64,000 nt of DNA from Sulfuriferula plumbiphila (GTDB taxonomy: Bacteria > Pseudomonadota > Gammaproteobacteria > Burkholderiales > Sulfuriferulaceae). Positions 30,898 through 42,752 of this stretch are shown here, piece by piece (the stretch's first letter is position 1; every line of letters starts with the position of its first letter). The notes below the pieces were generated by a model, which made no database searches, was not told the DNA's origin, and was given only the letters and a program-made list of their open reading frames with translations. The stretch is taken from assembly GCF_009938015.1 (NCBI RefSeq), contig NZ_AP021884.1:62001-126000 (forward strand), given 5' to 3'. The position numbers and the translations under genes are program-made.

Positions 30898-32043
30898 TTA
30901 TTGGGTCACGCCCAGTTCGGAATTGAGCAGCAGCGCGCCACTGGTAACAATGCGTTCGCCCGGCCGCAGGCTGTCCACGCTGTAGGCATAGTCACGATCC
31001 TGTGCAGCGAGGGTGACGCGGCGCTTGCGTAATACGCCGGGTGCCTGCTCGACAAACACATAGCTGTACAGGCCGTCGCTGACCAGCGCTGCATTGGGGA
31101 TGCGGAATGCCAGCTGGTCCGCATCGGCGAGCAGGGTGACCCGTGCAAACATTTCCGCCTTGAGCCGGGCAGCTCCGCTATCCACACTGCAGCGCAGCAT
31201 GATGCGGCGGGTGACCGGGTCGAGTGCCGGGGCGATTTTGTCGATGTGACCGGCAAAACGCTGGCCGGGGTAAGCATCCACCTCAATGGCTACCGGATGA
31301 CCAAGCGCGACTTTGCCAAGCAGGTTTTCCGGCAAATCCACGCTGACCCACAGCCGTGCCGGGTCGGTGACCACAAACAAGGGGTTGGGCAAATCCGGGC
31401 GCACCTCCATGCCGGGATTCACCTGGCGTTCGACCACCACACCCGCAATCGGGCTGCGCAGCGGGTAGCCTTCGTCGGCATTCACCGCACCCGCCGGGGC
31501 AAGGTTATGCAAACGCAGACGGGCACGGCGCGATTCGGCACGCGCGGCGGCGTAATCGGCCTGGGCGGCTTCGAGGTCTTTGCGCGCCAGGGCTTCGCCG
31601 CGGTACAGGGTTTGCGCACGGACGAGCGCCAGGCGTTTGACATTGGCATCGGCCTGGGCTTTTTCCAGATCCGACTCGGCGCTGCCCAGATCCGGCGAAT
31701 CCAGCACCAGCAGGGTTTGTCCGGCACGCACGCTATCACCCAGTTGCGCCTTGATGGTCACCACGCGGCCGTTGATTGGCGAAGAAATGCGCGCGGTAGC
31801 GTCCTCGTTGTACACCACCCGGCCATTGAGCGGCCCAGCCAGTGGCAGCGCCACCCGCTGCACCGGCTCGGCGCGAATCGACGCCAGTTGCGGGGCGCCG
31901 GCCGGGTAACGCAATACGTCGGGGTCGCTGGGAGCGCGCGGGGCGGCGGCAACCGTCGCTGCTGATGGGCGCGCATGCCACATGAAATAAGCGGCACCAG
32001 CTGCCACGACAGCCAATGCGATTAGGAGGCGGGAAATTTTCAT
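30898..32043 (-). CDS. RND efflux periplasmic adaptor (CzcB-type)
   Basis: The 381-residue adaptor has an N-terminal membrane anchor (KISRLLIALAVVAAGAAYF), a lipoyl/barrel-sandwich hybrid domain (INGRVVTIKAQLGDSVRAGQTLLVLDSPDL), a helical hairpin and a beta-barrel (WVSVDLPENLLGKVALG). It links pump and outer-membrane channel. The second of two ATGs (32043) is best placed behind AAGGA; the first overlaps the preceding stop in the arrangement TGATGATG. It lies 13 bases ahead of the pump gene. Confidence 0.9.
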   Translation of the reverse strand: MKISRLLIALAVVAAGAAYFMWHARPSAATVAAAPRAPSDPDVLRYPAGAPQLASIRAEPVQRVALPLAGPLNGRVVYNEDATARISSPINGRVVTIKAQLGDSVRAGQTLLVLDSPDLGSAESDLEKAQADANVKRLALVRAQTLYRGEALARKDLEAAQADYAAARAESRRARLRLHNLAPAGAVNADEGYPLRSPIAGVVVERQVNPGMEVRPDLPNPLFVVTDPARLWVSVDLPENLLGKVALGHPVAIEVDAYPGQRFAGHIDKIAPALDPVTRRIMLRCSVDSGAARLKAEMFARVTLLADADQLAFRIPNAALVSDGLYSYVFVEQAPGVLRKRRVTLAAQDRDYAYSVDSLRPGERIVTSGALLLNSELGVTQ

Positions 32044-32045
32044 CA

Positions 32046-33317
32046 TCAGTCCTTGGCAAGCTGGGTATTGATGCGCCATGCAGCGACGGCGCGCGCGTAA
32101 TCGGCCTGGGCTGTCAGCGCCTCGATCTGGATGGCGCGCCAGGTGCGGCGTGCGTCGAGCACATTCACCGCCGAAATGGCACCGTGGGCAAAGGCGAATT
32201 CGGCGGCATCGGCGGCGCGACGCGCGGCGGGGATGAGCTCGGTTTGATAGCGCCGGAGTCGCTGGGTGCTGCTGTCGAGGGCGTTGCGCGCACGTGTCAG
32301 CTCGCCCAATGCCAGCGCATGGGTACGTTCCAGGTTGTCTTGCGCAGCGTCGAACGCGACCTCGGCGTTGCGGATATCCCCCGCATAATCATTGCCAAGA
32401 AAAAGCGGGAAGCTCACGCCCACGCCGAAGCTGTTGCCATTGTCGGGCGGGTAATGCTCAACTTGCGCGCCAACAGAAATGTCACGCACGCGTTGCGCCC
32501 GCACCAGGTCGCGCGCGCTGCGCGCCGCATCCACACGTGCCTGAGCGGCGCGCATGTCGGGGCGGCGGGCAATGAGAGCTTCGATATCGGCGTTTGTTGC
32601 CAGATCGCCTGGCACCGGCCAGGCGGATGTGGCCTGGATGCGCGGCGCATCGGCATCCGCACCGATCAGGTAGGCCAGTGCCAGCCGCGCCGTCGCCACA
32701 TCGGCTGCGGCCTGTGCGGCGTCGTTGCTGGCGCGCAACGTATCAACGCGAATAACCGCCACTTCTGACGCCGCCAGGTCGCCCGCCCTGAGGCGCAATT
32801 CGGCTTTGTCCAGGGCTGCCTGGGCGAGTTGTGCACTGTCTGCAGTCAGCCGCATTTTGTCCTGCGCCAGCAGCAGGTCGTAGTAAGCTGCATCCAGCGC
32901 CACACGCTGCTGGCGGCGGGTATCGGACAAATCATCCTGGCTTGCCTGTTGCAATTGCCGCGCAGTGCGCATGCGCAAGGCGCGCTTGCCGCCGCGCTCG
33001 ATGAGTTCGTCCACGCGCACGATGGTATCAATGCGTTTATCGTAAGGTGTGCCCGCACCCAGCCCGCGTGACGGCGTGATGCTGACGCTGTTGATGGAAA
33101 CCTGCGGATTGGGACGCGCGCGCGCCGACATCAGCACCGCATCGGCGGACTCGACGGCGCGCTGCCCGGCCAGGATATCGCGGTTATTTGACAGCAGCCG
33201 CGCTTCGGCCTGCTCCAGGGTGAGCGTCAGCGGCGCAGCATCCGTGGCCGCCCGGGCGACAAAAGGTGCCGCACAAGCCAGGGCCCATGCAATCACAAGC
33301 GGCAAAATCAGCTTCAC
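32046..33317 (-). CDS. TolC-family outer-membrane efflux protein (CzcC-type)
   Basis: The product (about 423 residues) is the first gene of the efflux operon. It has a signal peptide (LILPLVIAWALACAAPFVARA) and two TolC-type alpha-helical repeats with typical heptads (LTLEQAEARLLSNNRDILA... and DIEALIARRPDMRAAQARVDA). I chose the GTG at 33317 since GGGGGAG lies just before it and it starts the signal peptide; a GTG at 33335 would add a six-residue hydrophilic lead. It forms the channel through the outer membrane for the pump. Confidence 0.9.
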   Translation of the reverse strand: MKLILPLVIAWALACAAPFVARAATDAAPLTLTLEQAEARLLSNNRDILAGQRAVESADAVLMSARARPNPQVSINSVSITPSRGLGAGTPYDKRIDTIVRVDELIERGGKRALRMRTARQLQQASQDDLSDTRRQQRVALDAAYYDLLLAQDKMRLTADSAQLAQAALDKAELRLRAGDLAASEVAVIRVDTLRASNDAAQAAADVATARLALAYLIGADADAPRIQATSAWPVPGDLATNADIEALIARRPDMRAAQARVDAARSARDLVRAQRVRDISVGAQVEHYPPDNGNSFGVGVSFPLFLGNDYAGDIRNAEVAFDAAQDNLERTHALALGELTRARNALDSSTQRLRRYQTELIPAARRAADAAEFAFAHGAISAVNVLDARRTWRAIQIEALTAQADYARAVAAWRINTQLAKD

Positions 33318-33892
33318 AGGACTCCCCCGGTTCACGCCATGCGCGCATCTGGACGATGCGTGGCAGGCCTATCGAAAGTCGGCAATGATCCCGGCTTAGC
33401 CTTGCAGCCATCTGACGGGGAGGGTAGAAAACAATAAAGAAGAAAAAAGCAGTTGAAGCCACTGAGAACACGGAGGGGACGCGGGTTTTGAGTAGAAGTG
33501 ATTTTTTCTGATGATGGGTGAATCTGGAACAGCCACCCATGCCCTGTATTTGCGAGTTGAGCGCCGCGCCGCGCCGCCCAGCCCTGCGAACCCCATTTCA
33601 TTCAAGTCCGACAGGCTCCTGGTGGCCAACAGCCGTTTTTAGCAACTATTCGGGCTCACCAGAATGGCATAAAGCGTGCGCCATCTGCTAAAAACGGGCT
33701 TGCAAACCCCGGGTTAAAACAGGCTGCACGGCTTCGCCTAACCCGCACCACGGCATGGAATGACTTGCTGATTACCGTTCTTTCAAGATACATGGTAAAA
33801 CAGCGCCCATAATTTAAGGGAATCCCAGCCAAGCCGGGTTTTGACATTGCTGTGTACGGCGGGCCAGTGCCGTCCGAAAGCACGCCGATAAA
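33318..33892. other. 575-base gap with partial repeat and inverted repeat
   Basis: No supported gene lies between the efflux operon start and topA's end. A single arm of the CACGGAG-type repeat (GCCACTGAGAACACGGAG, near 33458-33475) lies here without its partner. A second structure is an inverted repeat of 14 bases (AGCCGTTTTTAGCA at 33631-33644; TGCTAAAAACGGGCT at 33686-33700, with one extra G) around 41 bases. The efflux promoter must lie in the first 200 bases but I could not pick it out. Confidence 0.5.
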
Positions 33893-36400
<2,508 letters not shown>

Positions 36401-36424
36401 GTGTATCTGCGCGCCGCAGGGGCG

Positions 36425-36886
36425 TTAGTGGATGGGGAGGCTGTTGCCATCGTTAAACAGCATATCCTCCAGTAATAAATAGTCCTGGTTCGGGTTCTGG
36501 CTCCACAGCACCATCAGCGCGATCCACTTGATTTTGTCCGGGGTGATTTCGTCTTCGTCCAGCGCCAGCACGCGGTCGATGACCCACTCGCGTTGCAGCG
36601 GGTTGAGGATGCCGGCCTGTTCCAGAAACATCAGCAGGCCCTGGCTCTCGCTATCCAGCCGGTCCTGTTCAACCTCGGCATAAAACCGGATGGCGCGGCT
36701 GTGCATCAGGCTGGCCGGGTATTCTGCGCTGTTGAGCGTGCCCAGATCGGAGAACCAGTCCAGCGCGCAGTCTATCTCATCGCCGTTAAAGCCGGCTGCG
36801 GTCAATTTGAGCGCCAGCGCATCGCGATGCGGTGCCAGTTCAATATGCGGGTAATTTTCAAACAGGTAAATGAGGATTTCTAACAT
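36425..36886 (-). CDS. smg: Smg family protein (DUF494)
   Basis: The 153-residue product is recognised as Smg by its start (MLEILIYLFENY), the central segment (GFNGDEIDCALDWFSDL) and the end (WIALMVLWSQNPNQDYLLLEDMLF). It is an acidic cytoplasmic protein of unknown role that regularly lies between dprA and topA or next to def and fmt in Proteobacteria. Here it is eight bases from dprA and co-directional with topA. It has only a weak ribosome site, so translation may depend on coupling. Confidence 0.9.
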   Translation of the reverse strand: MLEILIYLFENYPHIELAPHRDALALKLTAAGFNGDEIDCALDWFSDLGTLNSAEYPASLMHSRAIRFYAEVEQDRLDSESQGLLMFLEQAGILNPLQREWVIDRVLALDEDEITPDKIKWIALMVLWSQNPNQDYLLLEDMLFNDGNSLPIH

Positions 36887-36894
36887 TATCTTTT

Positions 36895-37965
36895 TTAAAC
36901 AATACGTTGGTAGAAACCACCAGGAAGTGTGGCGACACTGCCCTGAAGCTCCCTTTCCAACAGCATGGCGGAAAGCCTATCAGGCGTCAACCCGCAGCGC
37001 TCGGCCAGCACATCCATGCTGACCGGTTCAAAACCCAGCGCCGCCAGCAGTGGGTCGTCGCACGTTCCGGTAGCGGCAGCGGCGGGAACGGCAGCTTGCC
37101 AGCGCAATTCATCGAGCACGTCCTGCGCCGATTCCACCAGCTTGGCGCCTTGTTTGATGAGCATGTGACAGCCGCGCGCCAGCGGCGAATGGATCGAACC
37201 GGGAATGGCGAAGACTTCCCTTCCCTGTTCTGCCGCCAGCCGTGCAGTAATGAGCGAGCCGCTCTGCAAAGCGGCCTCCACCACCAGGCAACCGAGGGCC
37301 ATACCGCTGATAATACGGTTGCGGCACGGAAAATTGGCGGCGATGGAAGGCGTGCCGATGGGAAATTCCGAGATAAGCGCACCGTCCTCGGCCAACCGAT
37401 GCGCCAGCGCCCTGTTGCGCGCCGGGTAAACAATATCCAGCCCGGTGCCGACTACCGCCAGGCTGCTGGCCGCGCCCACCAGACCCCCCCGGTGCGCGGC
37501 AGCATCAATGCCCAACGCCAGTCCGCTGACGATGGTGAGCCCTGCCTGCGACAGCGCACCGGCAAAAGCTTCGGCGTTGGTCGCGCCCTGAGGCGTGGCG
37601 TTGCGGCTGCCGACGATGGCGAGCATCGGTGCACCGAGCAATTCGCGGCGGCCTTTCAGGTACAGCAATGGCGGCGGATCGGGGATTTCCAGAAGACGCG
37701 GCGGATAGTCACTGTCGGCCAGGGTGAGCAGATGATTGCCGGGCGCATCGAGCCAGCGCAGAGCAGGTGCGATGGCGGCGTCATCCACGCCGGCCGCGAT
37801 ACGCTGGACAACGGGCTGGCTAAGGTAGGGTTTCAATGCACTGCCGGGTGCGGCGTAGATTTGCTCGGGACCGCCAAATGCGGCAAGCAAGGCACGATAG
37901 GACTGTCCGCCCAGCCCGCGAGTGAGCGCCAACCCCAGCCAGGCACGGCGTTCAGACTGGTTCAA
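36895..37965 (-). CDS. dprA: DNA-processing protein DprA
   Basis: DprA loads RecA onto incoming single-stranded DNA during natural transformation. The 356-residue product has a small N-terminal helical part, the Rossmann-fold domain with VGSRNATPQG and GLALGIDAAAHRGGL, the AFPCRNRIISGM-like segment (NFPCRNRIISGMA) and a C-terminal winged-helix-like end. The start is a TTG that overlaps the TGA of the LysM gene (TTGA). No ATG is available close by. It is the second gene of its string. Confidence 0.93.
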   Translation of the reverse strand: MNQSERRAWLGLALTRGLGGQSYRALLAAFGGPEQIYAAPGSALKPYLSQPVVQRIAAGVDDAAIAPALRWLDAPGNHLLTLADSDYPPRLLEIPDPPPLLYLKGRRELLGAPMLAIVGSRNATPQGATNAEAFAGALSQAGLTIVSGLALGIDAAAHRGGLVGAASSLAVVGTGLDIVYPARNRALAHRLAEDGALISEFPIGTPSIAANFPCRNRIISGMALGCLVVEAALQSGSLITARLAAEQGREVFAIPGSIHSPLARGCHMLIKQGAKLVESAQDVLDELRWQAAVPAAAATGTCDDPLLAALGFEPVSMDVLAERCGLTPDRLSAMLLERELQGSVATLPGGFYQRIV

Positions 37966-38969
37966 GGATTGCGCACAATATCCAGCAGGTTAACCGGGCG
38001 ATGGGTCTGCATCACCAGCGCGTAACACACCTTGTCGAATACGCGGTATACCATCACCAGCCCGCTACGCGAGTCGGGTAGCCGGATGTTGTCCACCACG
38101 TTGCCTTTTTTATACACCGCCAGCACCGTGCCTACGTCCAGGCCATCGCGCTTGCCTTTGTTGAGCACCACGGTGGCATACTGCCCGGCTTCGGATACCC
38201 CGCCATAGGTTGAAATCACCCGGCCCAGGATGCTGACCGCGGGGGGGTGGGGAATATAGCGGAACGAGTAGGCGTCAGTAGCCGGTTTGAGCCTGTCACC
38301 AGGCTGGATTTCTTCCGACGAGCGGGTAATCAGGATGCGCTGTGGATCACCTTCTGCGACGGTATGCGCCTCGCCCAGGTATTCAACCTGGTAACCCAGA
38401 AGCTCTTTGGTGTCGGGGTCTTTAAGCGCCTTGCCGGGACGCAGGATTTTCCAGTTGCGGGTATCGCCCTTGCCGTTGGTGGCGTAGGCCTGGTCGCCTG
38501 CTCCGAGGACGATGCGGTCTTCCTGCGCACCAATAATGCGTGGGGCATCGTTGAGCGCACCTTCTTCCATCACGAATGGCTGGCTGATAAACGCACTCAC
38601 TGCAGACGCCGGGATCGACGGCACACCCTGGTCGGCTTCGGCTTCAACGCGAACTTGCGGGGACAGTTTCACCGTGCCGTATTGTTCTGCCTTGAGCAGG
38701 GAAAGCCTGGGCGTGGCGCCGCTGCGGTCGAGCACGATCACGTCACCCGGGTAAATCCAGTGCGGATTTTGAATTTCCTTCCTGTTCATACCCCAGATCT
38801 GTGGCCACTTCCAGGGATCCCTGAGGAATTTTGCGGAAATGTCCCACAGGGTATCGCCCTTGACCACAACATAGCGATCCGGCGCATTTTCCTGCATCTT
38901 GAGGGTATCGGCATGGCTGGAAAGCGCCATAAAACCAGTTAAAAACAACGATAAAGCGAGCTTGCGCAT
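37962..38969 (-). CDS. LysM-domain protein
   Basis: The 335-residue product has a signal peptide (MRKLALSLFLTGFMALSSHA) and one LysM domain at about 33-80 (YVVVKGDTLWDISAKFLRDPWKWPQIW...IYPGDVIVL), which binds peptidoglycan. The remaining 250 residues are an uncharacterised domain that always accompanies the motif in this protein family next to dprA. The ATG at 38969 follows AAGGGG. It overlaps dprA by four bases, so these genes are transcribed together. It lies divergent from def with a palindrome between them. Confidence 0.88.
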   Translation of the reverse strand: MRKLALSLFLTGFMALSSHADTLKMQENAPDRYVVVKGDTLWDISAKFLRDPWKWPQIWGMNRKEIQNPHWIYPGDVIVLDRSGATPRLSLLKAEQYGTVKLSPQVRVEAEADQGVPSIPASAVSAFISQPFVMEEGALNDAPRIIGAQEDRIVLGAGDQAYATNGKGDTRNWKILRPGKALKDPDTKELLGYQVEYLGEAHTVAEGDPQRILITRSSEEIQPGDRLKPATDAYSFRYIPHPPAVSILGRVISTYGGVSEAGQYATVVLNKGKRDGLDVGTVLAVYKKGNVVDNIRLPDSRSGLVMVYRVFDKVCYALVMQTHRPVNLLDIVRNP

Positions 38970-39033
38970 GGTATCCCCTTGGCGCGGATTTTTTAGTTTG
39001 GACCTTGTCTATCACAAGTGCCGTGTAGTAATG

Positions 39034-39052
39034 TGACGTCTTTCAGACGTCA
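39034..39052. promoter_or_regulatory. perfect palindrome between the LysM gene and def
   Basis: TGACGTCT-TTC-AGACGTCA is a perfect 8-base inverted repeat with a 3-base loop, centred in the 168-base gap between two divergent operons. It could be an operator for both or a hairpin in one transcript; no T-run follows, so it is not a standard terminator. Confidence 0.45.
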
Positions 39053-39137
39053 GCCTGTGTTTTAACGGCTGATTCGGCAATTAATTTAGAGACTTGATCT
39101 GGATTCTGCATGGAATGGTTTATGCGGGCAAGCAATT

Positions 39138-39641
39138 ATGGCGCTACTGAATATTATCCACTACCCTGACCGGCGTTTGCACACCATTGCCAAACCTGTT
39201 GCGCAGGTAGACGAGCGCATCCGCAAACTGGTTGCCGACATGGCGCAAACCATGTATGCCGCGCCCGGCATTGGCCTGGCTGCTACCCAGGTGGATGTGC
39301 ACCAGCAGGTGATCGTGATTGACATCTCGGAGACACACGACGAGCTGCGCGTGTTCATCAATCCGAAATTGCTCAAAGCCGACGGCAGTGCAGTGCACGA
39401 AGAAGGCTGTCTGTCTGTACCCGGCATTTACGAGAAGGTCACCCGCGCCGAGCGCATTACGGTCGAGGCGCTGGACACAGACGGCGCGTCCTTCACGCTC
39501 GATGCCGACGGCCTGCTGGCGGTGTGCATCCAGCATGAAATGGACCACCTCAAGGGCAAGGTGTTTGTCGAGTATCTGTCCAGCCTGAAACAGACCCGCA
39601 TCAAGAACAAACTCAAAAAGCACCTGCGCGAAACCATGTGA
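39138..39641 (+). CDS. def: peptide deformylase
   Basis: Def removes the formyl group from nascent proteins and uses a ferrous ion. The three signature motifs are present in the 167 residues: GIGLAATQ (44-51), EGCLSVP (89-95, metal ligand C91) and QHEMDHLKG (132-140, ligands H133 and H137). It is the first of the def-fmt-htpX string, and fmt starts 24 bases after it. Length is normal. Confidence 0.97.
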   Translation: MALLNIIHYPDRRLHTIAKPVAQVDERIRKLVADMAQTMYAAPGIGLAATQVDVHQQVIVIDISETHDELRVFINPKLLKADGSAVHEEGCLSVPGIYEKVTRAERITVEALDTDGASFTLDADGLLAVCIQHEMDHLKGKVFVEYLSSLKQTRIKNKLKKHLRETM

Positions 39642-39665
39642 GCGCAGACCTCACCGGTCACTCCC

Positions 39666-40592
39666 ATGCATATCATTTTTGCCGGAACCCCGGAATTTGC
39701 CCGGGTCGCGCTCACTGCCCTGCACGCAGCGGGAAACACCGTTGTGTCCGTGCTCACACAGCCGGATCGGCCTGCCGGGCGCGGCATGAAGCTCAAGCCC
39801 AGCGCGGTCAAGCAGGAAGCGCTGCGGCTGGGTCTGCCGGTATTACAGCCTGTTTCCCTGAAAGCGCCAGGGATTCAGGATACGCTGCGCGCGCTGGACG
39901 CCGAGTTGATGGTGGTAGCCGCCTACGGCCTGATCCTGCCGCAGGCGGTACTGGACATCCCGCGCCGCGGCTGCCTGAATATCCACGCTTCGCTACTGCC
40001 GCGCTGGCGGGGTGCCGCGCCGATCCAGCGCGCCATTCTGGCGGGCGACACCGAGACCGGCATCACCATCATGCAGATGGACGCCGGGCTGGATACCGGT
40101 GCCATGCTGCGCCGTGATGCCATCCCGATCGCGCAAGACGATACCAGCGCCAGCCTGCATGACAAGCTCGCCATGCTGGGCGGGCGGGCCATCGTCACCG
40201 TGCTTGACCAGATGAGCAAGGGCCCGCTCAAGGCAACGCCACAGCCAGATGAAGGTGCGTGCTACGCCGCCAAAATCGGCAAGGCCGAGGCTGCACTGGA
40301 TTTTACCCGGCCGGCCACCGAGTTGGCGCGTGCGGTGCGGGCATACAATCCCGCTCCGGGTGCGGCTACCCGACTGCACGGCACACCGTTCAAGGTGTGG
40401 TCAGCTCACGCTACAGATCACCGCGGCACACCGGGCAGGGTGATCACTGCCGATGCGCAGGGCATCCTGGTCGCTTGCGGCACCGGCGCGCTATGCCTCA
40501 CCGAGGTGCAGCCCGCTGGCGGCAAGCGTCAATCCGCCAGCCGGTTTTTGGCGGGTCATGCGCTGCCTTTCGGTACACCCTTCGGCAATTGA
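39666..40592 (+). CDS. fmt: methionyl-tRNA formyltransferase
   Basis: Fmt formylates initiator methionyl-tRNA. The 308-residue product begins with [14 protein letters not shown] and has the catalytic segment [18 protein letters not shown], with the conserved N-H-D triad region ([17 protein letters not shown]), and the C-terminal tRNA-binding domain ([25 protein letters not shown]). Def and Fmt act as a pair and are often neighbours. The ribosome site is weak, which suggests coupling to def. Confidence 0.97.
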   Translation: MHIIFAGTPEFARVALTALHAAGNTVVSVLTQPDRPAGRGMKLKPSAVKQEALRLGLPVLQPVSLKAPGIQDTLRALDAELMVVAAYGLILPQAVLDIPRRGCLNIHASLLPRWRGAAPIQRAILAGDTETGITIMQMDAGLDTGAMLRRDAIPIAQDDTSASLHDKLAMLGGRAIVTVLDQMSKGPLKATPQPDEGACYAAKIGKAEAALDFTRPATELARAVRAYNPAPGAATRLHGTPFKVWSAHATDHRGTPGRVITADAQGILVACGTGALCLTEVQPAGGKRQSASRFLAGHALPFGTPFGN

Positions 40593-40653
40593 ATTTTGCG
40601 CTGCGCGCACCATCTAACCAGCGTCAATTTCGACGGCTGAAAGGAATCAGGCA

Positions 40654-41511
40654 ATGTTTGGCAACTGGCTAAAAACTTCCATACTGATGGCGGGTATCGT
40701 CGTCCTGTTTGGCACAGTGGGCATGCTGCTGGGTGGGCAAAAAGGCATGCTGATTGCGTTGCTGTTCGCGGGCGGAATGAACGTGTACGCCTACTGGTTT
40801 TCCGACCAGATGGTGTTGAAAATGTACAACGCTCAACAGGTCGATGCCGCCACCGCGCCCGCGTTCTACGCTATCGTGGCTGAGCTGGCCCAGCGTGCCG
40901 GGCTGCCCATGCCCAGGGTGTACATTATTGACGAGGCACAGCCCAATGCGTTTGCTACCGGGCGCAACCCGGAACACGCGGCGGTTGCCGCCACCACCGG
41001 GATTATTCAGTTACTGAGTCACCGCGAACTGCGTGCCGTGATGGCGCATGAACTCACCCACGTCAAACACCGCGACATCCTGATTTCCACCATGTCGGCT
41101 ACGGTGGCCGGGGCGATTTCGGCGCTTGCGCAATTTGGCATGCTGTTCGGCGGCGGCAACAACAATGGCGAGCGCAACGTGCACCCGGCGGTGGCCATCC
41201 TCATCATGATCGTGGCGCCAATCGCGGCGATGCTGATCCAGATGGCGATTTCACGCGCGCGCGAATTTGGCGCGGACCAGGGCGGTGCGGAAATTTCCGG
41301 CGATCCCGAAGCGCTGGCTTCGGCGCTGCGCAAAATCGAGGCCTGTGCGCATGGCACCCCCCTGGAGACGGCCGAACTGCACCCGGAAACCGCGCAGATG
41401 ATGATCATCAACCCGCTCTCCGGGGACGGTATCAAGAACCTGTTTGCCACCCATCCCGCTACTGACGAACGCGTGGCACGCCTGCTGGCCATGCGCGGCA
41501 GGATGGTATAA
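40654..41511 (+). CDS. htpX: membrane zinc protease HtpX
   Basis: HtpX is a membrane-bound zinc metalloprotease of protein quality control. The 285-residue product has two N-terminal membrane helices, the zinc-binding HELTH (132-136, in [12 protein letters not shown]) and two further hydrophobic stretches (about 145-200), then the third ligand region [17 protein letters not shown] precedes the ATG at 40654. It is the last gene of the def-fmt string and convergent with the next genes. Confidence 0.96.
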   Translation: MFGNWLKTSILMAGIVVLFGTVGMLLGGQKGMLIALLFAGGMNVYAYWFSDQMVLKMYNAQQVDAATAPAFYAIVAELAQRAGLPMPRVYIIDEAQPNAFATGRNPEHAAVAATTGIIQLLSHRELRAVMAHELTHVKHRDILISTMSATVAGAISALAQFGMLFGGGNNNGERNVHPAVAILIMIVAPIAAMLIQMAISRAREFGADQGGAEISGDPEALASALRKIEACAHGTPLETAELHPETAQMMIINPLSGDGIKNLFATHPATDERVARLLAMRGRMV

Positions 41512-41556
41512 AGGTTCTCTCGCTCGCGCCCGGCCCAAAAATGAAATGCCGGTTGT

Positions 41557-41580
41557 AAAAGAAGCGGCTTATGAGGCTTC
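41557..41580 (-). terminator. candidate terminator after the DUF4426 gene
   Basis: On the minus strand GAAGC and GCTTC frame a 10-base loop and are followed by TTTT, just past the DUF4426 stop. The stem is only five pairs, so the call is modest. It could serve both convergent transcripts. Confidence 0.35.
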
Positions 41581-41584
41581 CTGT

Positions 41585-42040
41585 TTAAAAAAACGGCCTG
41601 CTGAAATTGGCCTGGTATTTCCGCGTTTCACCGGCCGGTTGCGCGCTGACGCTAAATTTCAGCGTATCTGGCGGTGTTACACGAAACTCGCCGAGATAAT
41701 AGACTGCGCTGCCTTCCCTGATTTCGCGCATGGAAATCTCAGCCAGCTGCGAGCTGAGATTGACCACGGTGGCAGCAAGCACGGCGGGAACCGGCTCGGC
41801 GACGCCCAGCTTGTTCTTGCGCAGTACTGCAATAGTGAGTAACCCGCGGTTATGGCTGCGTTCGATATGGTAGTTTTTCGCTACCTCCGGCTGCAGCTCA
41901 TCGGTGGGCATGGCGTTGTAATGGATTTCAATACTGCCGTATTTGACAACCTGCTCGGCGGGATATGCCTGCCCGGCATGAGCGGCAATAGGTAATGCCA
42001 GCAGGCTGGCGGCCAGGGTGAAGGTGACAAGGGCTTTCAT
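41585..42040 (-). CDS. DUF4426 periplasmic protein
   Basis: The 151-residue product has a signal peptide (MKALVTFTLAASLLALPIAAHA) and the body of the DUF4426 family (YGSIEIHYNAMPTDELQPEVAKNY). Family members are exported proteins of unknown role. The ATG at 42040 has GGAG eight bases upstream; a GTG three codons earlier has none. It lies 75 bases after the lipoprotein gene and could be the last gene of the Mla string, or separate. Confidence 0.8.
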   Translation of the reverse strand: MKALVTFTLAASLLALPIAAHAGQAYPAEQVVKYGSIEIHYNAMPTDELQPEVAKNYHIERSHNRGLLTIAVLRKNKLGVAEPVPAVLAATVVNLSSQLAEISMREIREGSAVYYLGEFRVTPPDTLKFSVSAQPAGETRKYQANFSRPFF

Positions 42041-42114
42041 ACGGGGCACTCCTTTATGGTTATGGTGTTGCTACCAATATAGACAAAATCCCGCAGGCAG
42101 TTAAGGAAGCTTGT

Positions 42115-42747
42115 TTATCGCCGGTCTGCCCCGGTTGCGGGCAAAGTTTGCAGCCACGCCTCAATATCATCGAGCAGCTTGCCGGTGGCAATATTGAAGG
42201 CAGCGACAGCACCCGCCGCGTTGTAGGTTGGTGCGGGTAGCTCCTGGATGAACAGCTTGCGCGCCACCAGAACCCGACTGCGCAAATCCATGACTTCTGC
42301 GCGCAACTCGACATGGACGCTGCCGGGTGCGGCGCTGGCCTGATGATAGAACGCCAGCAGCCGGGTATCGAGCACCCAGTCGCCCTTGACGCCGCTGCCG
42401 CCGGAGGCGACTGTCGCGAAAATACGGTCTGCATCCAGGCGTGTCAGCAGCAGTTCACTCAAACGCTTGCCGGGACGATCTGCCCAGCGCGCATACTGAT
42501 ACAGGCCACGCGTGCCGGGTGCCCGGCTGAAGGCAATACTGTCGGTGTTATAGAAAGCATCGGTTGTGGTGTCCAGCACCAGCAGGGTACGCGGGTTGAC
42601 GGTGGCAGCGGGCGTAGCATGGCCTGGGTCTTCGAGTACATAAGTGGTGATTTCCGGCGCGTTTTTATTGCCCGCCAAACTAATACATCCGCCCAAACTC
42701 AGCGCCAGCATTCCAGCAATCAGGTAGTTTTTAATGTTGGCGCGCAT
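42115..42747 (-). CDS. ABC-type transport auxiliary lipoprotein (PqiC-like)
   Basis: The 210-residue product is a lipoprotein: the lipobox LSLGGC puts the lipidated cysteine at 21. The rest matches the auxiliary-lipoprotein family (TTYVLEDPG..., VASGGSGVKGDWVLDTRLLAFYH). Such proteins are outer-membrane partners of MCE-protein systems. It follows mlaD after five bases, so it is part of that transporter. GGGAG precedes its ATG. Confidence 0.85.
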   Translation of the reverse strand: MRANIKNYLIAGMLALSLGGCISLAGNKNAPEITTYVLEDPGHATPAATVNPRTLLVLDTTTDAFYNTDSIAFSRAPGTRGLYQYARWADRPGKRLSELLLTRLDADRIFATVASGGSGVKGDWVLDTRLLAFYHQASAAPGSVHVELRAEVMDLRSRVLVARKLFIQELPAPTYNAAGAVAAFNIATGKLLDDIEAWLQTLPATGADRR

Positions 42748-42752
42748 GTTTA

